A program made the position numbers and the translations under genes. The notes under the pieces were generated by a model that was not told the DNA's origin, made no database searches, and saw only the letters and a list, made by a program, of their open reading frames with translations. Below, piece after piece: positions 21,701-29,683 of a DNA stretch of 64,000 bases. Source of the DNA: Pegea sp. RAD2-039 (Eukaryota > Chordata > Thaliacea > Salpida > Salpidae); contig JAQGEQ010000080.1 of NCBI GenBank assembly GCA_034620365.1, forward strand, positions 62,001-126,000, in the 5' to 3' direction. Numbering within the stretch: the first letter of the stretch is position 1; the number at the start of each line of letters is the position of its first letter.

Positions 21701-24700
21701 ATGATGAAGATACAGATGAAGAAGACGCAGATGATGAAGATACAGATGAAGAAGACACAGATGAAGAAGACACAGATGAAGAAGACACAGATGAAGGAGA
21801 CGTAGATGAAGAAGACACAGATGAAGGAGACGTAGATGAAGAAGATACAGATGAAGAAGACACAGATGAAGAAGATAAAGATGAAGAAGATACAGATGAA
21901 GAAGACACAGATGAAGAAGATACAGATGAAGAAGACACAGATGAAGAAGACACAGATGAAGAAGACACAGATGAAGAAGACGCAGATGAAGAAGATACAG
22001 ATGAAGAAGATACATATGAAGAAGACACAGATGAGGAAGACACAGATGATGAAGACACAGATGAAGATACAAATCAAATAAAAACCTGGATCTTATGAGG
22101 GACATACAAAAGAGCTTTGTGAATTTGTTGTGAAAAATCTTGAGTAATTGTAAGTGCTTTCAAACTATCAAATTGTGCAAAAAATTTTGGTTTGAAATAA
22201 TTGAAGAAAGTTACATAATCTTTCCAAGTATGAACTTTTAATCTATCAAAAAAAATCGATTATTTCATATCTTTAAAGATTAAGAAGAAACCTAGAATGA
22301 TGATCCACAAATTTATTCAATTTGCTTTTAGATGGATATTTAAAAATACAAAAAAAAGTTTGTTCCACAACAAGTTGGATATTTCTGTCTAAATCTGGTT
22401 TGAAAATATGACCAAAACTGAAAAAGAAACATCCAAATAAGATGATTAAAAGATGTATGATCTTACTGATCTTTAGATGATTTATCACTGATCTCAGCTA
22501 GAATCATTCGGAGTAGGAATCCGTTTTTAGCGCAACAGAATCCTGAAAAGAATTTGGATTTATTGATGAGTTTTTAAGATGATTTAGAAGACTTTTTTCT
22601 CCAATTATTTGATGAAAAATTGATAATAAATGAATTTGGTATCGGAACATCTCATCTTCATCTAAAGACTTCAAACTTCTGATGACAAGTTTTAAAAATC
22701 TACAAAAATTAAGGATTAATCTTCTAAAAGATCCTGGATGTTGAGATTGACTTGTAGAAGATACAGATCGTCGAGATATTGAAAGATGCATCATTAGAGA
22801 AGTGATTCCCGCAGTTGATGTTGTTCATCAAGATCTCTATGACACTTAAAAATCCAAAGATCAGATTTGAAACATCTTTAGATTCAAACTCATCCAAATC
22901 TTTTCCACTTTCAATAAAATCTTCTAAATCTATGAAAGATGTGATGAGGAAGAGCAAGATCACAAGATGAAGATACATTTAAGGAAGACAGAGAAAGTCT
23001 TCTTCCAATCTTTCATCTTTTGAAGAGATAAGAAATCTTTCTTGGGTCTTGTTTTATCGTTACTCTAAAAAAATCCCTTTTTAATCTTCAAATAACTGAT
23101 GACGTCATCGTTCACCTTCACTAACTGCGCGTTTACTTCGTTGATCACGTGACTCAACGCCACAAACATCCGCTTGAAGTCTGACGTTTTACTCAAAGCC
23201 ACCACCAGATGTCGTAATTGCTGAGGTCTTTCAACGCTCGAAGATACGCTTGAATGATCACAAAGAGTTGGAAAGAGTAATGACGTCACTTCGGCGTATT
23301 GATTCTTCTCGAAAAGGATGTTGACGTCATCCAACAGCTGCGTTCTGTAACAAACAGTGATGACGTCACGATTAGATGACGTCACTCGCTCACCTATGCA
23401 TGTCGTCGAAACGCGTTTTGATGACGTCAGCGTTGACTTGGTTTAGTGTCACGTGGTTGACTAGCTTAAGTGTGATTGGAAGATTGCGTCGTGAGTTTGC
23501 TGCTGACGTCACACCTGCATGGAAACGATGATAACGTCACTGATGATGACGTCATCACTTACTTGAGCAATGATGAAGAAATTGGAAGGATTCGAATTTA
23601 TGGTGACGAAAAAATGCAAATTTGTATCGACACCACTGAAAACGTAATAAAAAGTCTTCCGCATCATCAAGACTCGATTCAAAGATCTTTGAGATCTTTG
23701 GGAAGAAGGATTCGATGTAAATGAAGATCTGGAAGATCTCTTGCTCCGAGATTTCATTGATCATCAGATCAACTTGGAGCTCAACACAAGTCAGCATCAT
23801 TTCCAACAATCCTCTCATCTTCCTAAAGATCATGTGATGTTATGACGTCATGATCGCGTTTGCGACTTACAAAAAGTCTGTGAAGTCATCAACGGATAAC
23901 TGTTGGATGTTAGGAAGAATAAGATGAGAGATACGAGCCACCACAAGAGGAAGTCCTCTCTTCCACCGGATGTTGATCTTTGAGATAAAGATTTAGTTGA
24001 TGAAGATGAAGATGGGGATCTACTTTTTGGGCAAGTTGGAAGCAGAATTCCTGCATCCATTTAATGATGTTTGATCCTTGAAAAGTCTCAATGAAATGGA
24101 GGAGCTCCTGGACTTCATCTTCATCACTCTCTTTATTTGAAATTAAATTTTTTTTCGAAATCTTCATTTGATCATTTTTTGTGTCTTCATCTGTAGTTAG
24201 GATCTTCTTAGGATCATTGGATCATCTCATAGACATCTCACCTTTATCAGATGATTTTAATGATGACATCATATACGGTGAAGATTCCATAAGCTTGATG
24301 ACGTCATCTGGAAGAGCTTCTTTGATCATTTTAAAATAGTTTTGTTTTAATTGAGGAATATTTTCAGGTTTTTCATCGACCTGAAAAAGTCACGTGATTA
24401 GTTGATAAGTCACGTGATTAGTTGATAAGTCACGTGATTAGTTGCTAAGTGACGTGATTAGTTGATAAGTCACGTGATTAGTTGTTAAGTCACGTGGTTA
24501 GTTGTTAAGTCACGTGGTTAGTTGTTAAGTCACGTGATTAGTTGTTAAGTCACGTGATTAGTTGTTAAGTCACGTGATTAGTTGTCAAGTCACGTGATTA
24601 GTTGATGAGTCACGTGATTAGTTGTTAAGTGACGTGGTTAGTTGTTAAGTCACGTGATTAGTTGTTAAGTGACGTGGTTAGTTGATAAGTCACGTGATTA

Positions 24701-27700
24701 GTTGTTAAGTCACGTGATTAGTTGATGAGTCACGTGGTTAGTTGTTAAGTGACGTGGTTAGTTGTTAAGTCACGTGATTAGTTGTTAAGTCACGTGATTA
24801 GTTGATAAGTCACGTGATTAGTTGCTAAGTGACGTGATTAGTTGATAAGTCACGTGATTAGTTGTTAAGTCACGTGGTTAGTTGTTAAGTCACGTGGTTA
24901 GTTGTTAAGTCACGTGATTAGTTGTTAAGTCACGTGATTAGTTGATAAGTCACGTGATTAGTTGCTAAGTGACGTGATTAGTTGATAAGTCACGTGATTA
25001 GTTGTTAAGTGACGTGGTTAGTTGATAAGTCACGTGATTAGTTGTTAAGTCACGTGGTTAGTTGTTAAGTCACGTGATTAGTTGTCAAGTCACGTGATTA
25101 GTTGATGAGTCACGTGATTAGTTGATAAGTCACGTGATTAGTTGCTAAGTGACGTGATTAGTTGCTAAGTCACGTGATTAGTTGTTAAGTGACGTGGTTA
25201 GTTGTTAAGTCACGTGATTAGTTGTTAAGTCACGTGATTAGTTGATAAGTCACGTGATTAGTTGATAAGTCACGTGATTAGTTGTTAAGTGACGTGATTA
25301 GTTGATAAGTCACGTGATTAGTTGTTAAGTGACGTGATTAGTTGATAAGTCACGTGATTAGTTGTTAAGTGACGTGGTTAGTTGATAAGTCACGTGATTA
25401 GTTGTTAAGTGACGTGATTAGTTGTTAAGTGACGTGATTAGTTGATAAGTCACGTGATTAGTTGTTAAGTCACGTGATTAGTTGATGAGTCACGTGATTA
25501 GTTGTTAAGTGACGTGGTTAGTTGTTAAGTCACGTGATTAGTTGTTAAGTGACGTGGTTAGTTGATAAGTCACGTGATTAGTTGTTAAGTCACGTGATTA
25601 GTTGATGAGTCACGTGGTTAGTTGTTAAGTGACGTGGTTAGTTGTTAAGTCACGTGATTAGTTGTTAAGTCACGTGATTAGTTGATAAGTCACGTGATTA
25701 GTTGATAAGTCACGTGATTAGTTGATAAGTCACGTGATTAGTTGATAAGTCACGTGATTAGTTGCTAAGTGACGTGATTAGTTGATAAGTCACGTGATTA
25801 GTTGTTAAGTCACGTGGTTAGTTGTTAAGTCACGTGGTTAGTTGTTAAGTCACGTGATTAGTTGTTAAGTCACGTGATTAGTTGTTAAGTCACGTGATTA
25901 GTTGTCAAGTCACGTGATTAGTTGATGAGTCACGTGATTAGTTGTTAAGTGACGTGGTTAGTTGTTAAGTCACGTGATTAGTTGTTAAGTGACGTGGTTA
26001 GTTGATAAGTCACGTGATTAGTTGTTAAGTCACGTGATTAGTTGATGAGTCACGTGGTTAGTTGTTAAGTGACGTGGTTAGTTGTTAAGTCACGTGATTA
26101 GTTGTTAAGTCACGTGATTAGTTGATAAGTCACGTGATTAGTTGCTAAGTGACGTGATTAGTTGATAAGTCACGTGATTAGTTGTTAAGTCACGTGGTTA
26201 GTTGTTAAGTCACGTGGTTAGTTGTTAAGTCACGTGATTAGTTGTTAAGTCACGTGATTAGTTGATAAGTCACGTGATTAGTTGCTAAGTGACGTGATTA
26301 GTTGATAAGTCACGTGATTAGTTGTTAAGTGACGTGGTTAGTTGATAAGTCACGTGATTAGTTGTTAAGTCACGTGGTTAGTTGTTAAGTCACGTGATTA
26401 GTTGTCAAGTCACGTGATTAGTTGATGAGTCACGTGATTAGTTGATAAGTCACGTGATTAGTTGCTAAGTGACGTGATTAGTTGCTAAGTCACGTGATTA
26501 GTTGTTAAGTGACGTGGTTAGTTGTTAAGTCACGTGATTAGTTGTTAAGTCACGTGATTAGTTGATAAGTCACGTGATTAGTTGATAAGTCACGTGATTA
26601 GTTGTTAAGTGACGTGATTAGTTGATAAGTCACGTGATTAGTTGTTAAGTGACGTGATTAGTTGATAAGTCACGTGATTAGTTGTTAAGTGACGTGGTTA
26701 GTTGATAAGTCACGTGATTAGTTGTTAAGTGACGTGATTAGTTGTTAAGTGACGTGATTAGTTGATAAGTCACGTGATTAGTTGTTAAGTCACGTGGTTA
26801 GTTGTTAAGTCACGTGATTAGTTGTTAAGTGACGTGATTAGTTGTTAAGTGACGCGGTTAGTTGTTAAGTGACGTGGTTAGTTGTTAAGTCACGTGATTA
26901 GTTGTTAAGTGACGTGATTAGTTGTTAAGTGACGTGATTAGTTGTTAAGTGACGTGATTAGTTGTTAAGTCACGTGGTTAGTTGTTAAGTCACGTGGTTA
27001 GTTGTTAAGTGACGTGGTCAACTTACAGTTTGATTTGATGCTTCATGAAGTTTTCTTGTGACGCATCGATTTCGAGTCGACCTTCTTTTTTTATTTTCAT
27101 CTCTAAAAAAATACTTCGAGATTTGAAAATAAGATTTAAAGAAGAAGAAACATTCTTTAAAAGAAGAAGAAACATTCTTTAAAAGAAGAAGAAACGATCT
27201 TTGAAGATGAAGACACAATCACTTACAGATGGATCGGTGTTGATGAAGATTTTCGTTTCTTTCTTTTCGCAGCTTTTGGGTCTTCCATGTCACTAGTTGT
27301 AGCAGAAACTGCAGCTAAAAAATACAATGACGTCATCACATCTATACATCACTGATGACGTCATCACTTTCACAAAACTCTTCAACTCGATCGAGAAGTT
27401 GATACAGGATCGATCTAACAGCAATTTCTTGATGATGATCTTCAATTGAAATCAACATCTCTTCAAGGGTCTGTTCAACTTCCAATCGTATCGCGATGTC
27501 GATGACGTCATCACCAAAAACTGACATCTCAGAGTTATCGGATTCAGATACGGAGTTGATGACGTCATTACTGATTACATCTTCTAAGAAAGTGTGGAGT
27601 TTTAGAGAGGGATGAGTTTCTCTGTTTACTACCTCTTGGTTGTGTCTTCTGTGATGTAAGATCTGAAAAATAGATCTTCGAATGAAGTCCTGCTTCCGAA

Positions 27701-29683
27701 CTCTTCATCAGTTTGTTGTAAGTCGTGATGAGCGCGACTCCCAAAGATTTCTAATCACAAGATGATCTCTCTGATCTTAAGATGAAGATTCAACTCACCC
27801 AATCAAGTGATGATAATTTGTTGACAGTGACGTCATCAGGAGGTTTGTGACGACACGCGCTCTGATGACGTAGACGAAGCTTCGCGACCTCTTCTAAGAG
27901 CTGAAAATATATGTTGATGGAAGAAATAGAAAGATTTTTTATTTACTTCTCTTTTGGTTTCATCAGCGATGATGACGTCATAGATAGAAGAAGAGCTGTA
28001 GAAGGAAAAGATGAAGATTATGATGAAGATGAAGATTAGAGGAAAAACCAGAGTTTGAAAAGATGAAGACTATCTCGACGAAGATGAGGTGAAATCCGAA
28101 AGATTTCATCTCGAAAGATAATCGCTTTTAAATAAGAGTCTTCACGTTCAAGAGATCTTGCGATCCAAATAAGACATCCTAGAAAAGAAATCTTTGATGT
28201 AAAAAGAGTTTTAAAGACTCGTTAAAGATGTCTAAGACCCTCTGGTTACATATGCTGGATTAGTAACCCAAAAATTTCATGATTTTCTAGTTGATGATAA
28301 ACCCAACAAACTTTGCATCAATTGATCCCCCCTCAGAGTTTAGATCTTCAAAATTATTTGAGACAAAGAGGCAATTATGTACCTCATCTAAAGTTAGTTT
28401 ATAATCAAATATATCATCTCTAAGTTGATTATTTGCTTGTTGCAGTTAAAAAAATTACTAAATGTTACAAATTAGATAAACACTTTTCAACCTACCTTCA
28501 AAGTCATACAAAACAAACAGAACTGTTATCAAGTAGTCAACACATGGCCAGTGAAATGGGTTACATTGTAGTCCACATGTAAAAGCGTGCCTAGCTAGAT
28601 AAAACCGTCCCAGATAAATAGCATGTTTACCAATACTAAGCCATAAAGTTACATCTGTAGTATCCAGTTTAACAGCCTGTTAAAAATGAATAAAATTTTA
28701 TTTTTTTTTCGGTTTTTTTTTAGACTCACTTCAAGGTAGTGTTCCATCGCATTTGATATATTTCCTTTTAATTCTTCCATAAAAGCTAGATTTTTATGTG
28801 AAGAATATTTGAGGACTAATCCTGGGTTTTTCAGGGGTTTTTCAACTGCTTCACCATCCTCATTCAGAAGAGTTGAGACTGCCTTGAAATCAAAACACTG
28901 GTCACCAAATAATTCATTTCAAAAATTTCTACTTTTTTAATTAATTAACTTATTAATAACATGTATATTATGTTATATTTGCAATAAGAACTGTATAATT
29001 AGTAAATATATATTTATAATAAATCTAACAACTTAATAGTCTATCAAACAATAATTAAAATTAATAATAAATATATCTATACGAAATTATAATAATGAAA
29101 GCTATTAAAATAAATTAACAAATGATTTTACTAAAACTGAAATCATCAACTTTGCCATAAACTACTTTTATATTTATATAAATAGAAAATTAGACTTACT
29201 TCAATTACTAATGGTGTTTGTAAAGTTTTATTAAATTTTTCAGATGCTTCGTCATGACATTCATTCTTCAGTAACAGTAAAGCTGAATTATATAATTCAT
29301 AAACCTGCACTTGCTGTTAAACAATGAAAAATTATTTAAAGTTGATATAATATTATCTAAATAATTCTAAATAATTTAAATACTGAAATATTGGTTCAAA
29401 ATAAGTTAAAATAAATCATTTTAATTCTTTATAAAATCAATATTTAATTATGAAAATAGTTTTAACTTGAATCTAATTTCTAAAAAATATAAATAATTTT
29501 AAAATATCTAAACAAAAATAATAAATAAATACCTGTGCCTCTTTAGTTTCTCTAGTAAGAAGATTTGATCCTGGGACCTTGCTACTATTTGAAGATTCAT
29601 TCAATGCTCTTAATCTCAACTGAATCGAAAAAATTTTTAATTTTTCTTCTTTAAACTTTTTTATAAAAAATTTAACTTACCAT
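12681..29683 (-). CDS. CABIN1: CABIN1 orthologue (calcineurin-binding protein cabin-1), whole gene
   Basis: CABIN1 is a nuclear TPR-rich scaffold of the HIRA complex, which deposits histone H3.3. In vertebrates it also binds calcineurin and MEF2. The exons read on the minus strand stay collinear with vertebrate CABIN1 from the start ([10 protein letters not shown]) to the last TPR block ([15 protein letters not shown]). Diagnostic words include [56 protein letters not shown] and [12 protein letters not shown]. The ATG stands alone in its exon, followed at once by a GTAAGT donor. The gene has many short exons; five introns are almost pure minisatellite and a sixth contains one. The frame closes at TGA 12681-12683. 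The vertebrate C-terminal calcineurin/MEF2 region has no counterpart in the window. I see no frameshift in the exons I traced, so the gene looks functional. Some small central exons were not delimited. Confidence 0.92.
13105..13490. repeat. 23-bp minisatellite filling a CABIN1 intron
   Basis: Seventeen copies of (G/A)ACGCAGATCT occur at exactly 23-bp spacing from 13111 to 13479, with no indel. The unit contains CAGACGCAGATCTTACTGAT. Substitutions are few (TCCTCAG/TCTTCAG, ACT/GCT). The intron is 13493-13086 on the minus strand. Its donor is GTA followed directly by the first unit, and only about 20 nt of unique sequence precede the acceptor (GATGTTTTTCAG). On the sense strand each unit junction reads CAGTAAGAT, close to a 5' splice site. 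Confidence 0.95.
14226..16290. repeat. 14-bp minisatellite filling a CABIN1 intron
   Basis: About 2.06 kb of GATGAAGATCAGAA-type 14-mers. Variants include GATCAAAA, GATTAGAA, GACGATCAGAA, GATTTGAA and GACCAGAA. The intron is 16304-14219 on the minus strand. The donor is GTAATC and the array begins about 15 nt in. The acceptor is CTTTTCAG, directly at the other end of the array. The sense strand is pyrimidine-rich (CTGATCTTCATCTT). A higher-order period is visible: the rare GACCAG variant recurs at 15115 and 15631, 516 bp apart, with matching flanks. Confidence 0.93.
16663..17010. repeat. CRE-rich tandem array (TGACGTCATCAG-type) filling a CABIN1 intron
   Basis: A repeat of 12/24-bp character alternating GTGACGTCATCA with GTAACATCA/GTGACATCA words. 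By eye it holds 13 complete TGACGTCA palindromes, the CREB/ATF consensus. The intron is 17021-16657 on the minus strand, 365 nt. The array runs from about +11 after the donor (GTAAGC) to about -6 before the acceptor (CACTTTTAG). Open frames of 120-153 codons on both strands are by-products of the repeat. Confidence 0.93.
17720..17960 (-). repeat. Dispersed repeat X, copy 2 (open reading frame)
   Basis: Homologous to 3790-4020 (+). On the minus strand this copy is open from about 17990 to 17755 and encodes a stretch with [38 protein letters not shown] and [19 protein letters not shown] before a stop. It lies in a CABIN1 intron between the LDSWAG and SSFQQAL exons, in the sense orientation. It has no counterpart in the human CABIN1 sequence I recall. 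I do not recognise the peptide. It may be a transposon-borne domain or an alternative exon. Confidence 0.55.
18154..18354. repeat. 18-bp minisatellite in a CABIN1 intron
   Basis: Units of GAAGATTTCGAAGATGTT and the shorter GAAGATTTC/GAAGATGTT halves, about eleven in a row. It lies inside the intron between the LDSWAG exon and the next exon. Unlike the other arrays, it does not reach the splice sites: several hundred bases of unique sequence and repeat X share the intron. The acidic (ED/FEDVEDF) and Ser-rich frames are artefacts. Confidence 0.92.
18786..22070. repeat. 15-bp minisatellite (ACAGATGAAGAAGAT) filling a CABIN1 intron
   Basis: About 3.29 kb of 15-mers. Main variants are ACAGATGAAGAAGAC, GATGATGAAGA, GCAGATGATGAAGAT, GATCAAGACAC, GGAGACGTAG and GCATATGAAGA. 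The intron is 22085-18781 on the minus strand. The donor is CAG|GTTTTT with the array starting about 16 nt in. The acceptor, GTGTCTTTAG, grows directly out of the last unit. The sense strand is (TCTTCTTCATCTGT)-like and pyrimidine-rich. Register is lost only at about 20060-20540. Because 15 is a multiple of three, open frames of several hundred codons (DTDEE, SSSSV, KKIQM, FFICI types) appear on both strands. None is a gene. Internal duplications are visible at offsets of about 859 bp (19800/20660) and 594 bp (21201/21795). Confidence 0.95.
22086..27995 (-). CDS. CABIN1: CABIN1 exons, central region
   Basis: Firm exons are 27995-27947 ([14 protein letters not shown]), 27900-27799 ([13 protein letters not shown], ending LSSLDW), 27102-27027 (KKRRSTRNR, a basic NLS-like segment that follows [11 protein letters not shown] from about 27300-27230) and 24380-24242. 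They are followed by exon pieces with [112 protein letters not shown] and, ending at 22086, a block with [16 protein letters not shown]. Each has its counterpart in the same order in human CABIN1. Small introns here are about 50-150 nt. The large exception is 24381-27026, which is a pure tandem array. Several exon codons embed TGACGTCA. Confidence 0.8.
24386..27020. repeat. 20-bp E-box/CRE minisatellite that is an entire CABIN1 intron
   Basis: The unit is GTTGTTAAGTCACGTGATTA. Variable positions are GTTG(T/A/C)(T/C)(A/G)AGT, (C/G)ACGTG and (A/G)TTA. There are 132 units in strict 20-bp register without one indel. The intron is 27026-24381 on the minus strand, 2,646 nt: a 6-nt donor (GTAAGT), then units to within a few bases of the acceptor (CTTTTTCAG). 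Nearly every unit carries either CACGTG (a bHLH-ZIP E-box, usually as TCACGTGA) or GACGTG (a CRE-like half-site); one reads GACGCG. On the sense strand unit junctions read AACTAAT or AACTAAC, branch-point-like words. A block of about 1.09 kb (24387-25475) recurs without a difference at +1,320 bp, and a smaller block at +880 bp. Confidence 0.97.
28049..29683 (-). CDS. CABIN1: CABIN1 exons, N-terminal TPR block
   Basis: The exons and phases fit exactly: 29683-29681 (ATG only), 29619-29533, 29313-29200, 28882-28730, 28676-28496 and 28178-28049. The peptide runs from [13 protein letters not shown] through [70 protein letters not shown] and [14 protein letters not shown] to [13 protein letters not shown] and [10 protein letters not shown]. 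These correspond to the first TPRs of human CABIN1. The join between 28496 and 28178 (split Gly codon) is fixed by the homology. An exon-like stretch between them at 28383-28435 must therefore be skipped. The first five exons use AT-rich codons in AT-rich DNA. The sixth and all later exons use richer codons. Confidence 0.9.

Noticed and set aside
18771-22105. Very long open frames (up to about 1,100 codons) of DTDEE, SSSSV, KKIQM, FFICI and HLYLL type on both strands
   Set aside because: The 15-bp unit keeps all six frames open. The interval is an intron with exons that join across it, and the frames are pure repeat with no domain.
24386-27020. Resemblance to a CRISPR array (regular short repeats)
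   Set aside because: There are no spacers: the 20-mers are directly adjacent, and the host is an animal nuclear gene.
28383-28435. Exon-like CABIN1 segment with good splice signals ([14 protein letters not shown])
   Set aside because: Joining 28496 directly to 28178 restores the conserved CABIN1 text in phase. Including this segment would insert non-homologous residues and break that join. It could still be a rare cassette exon.
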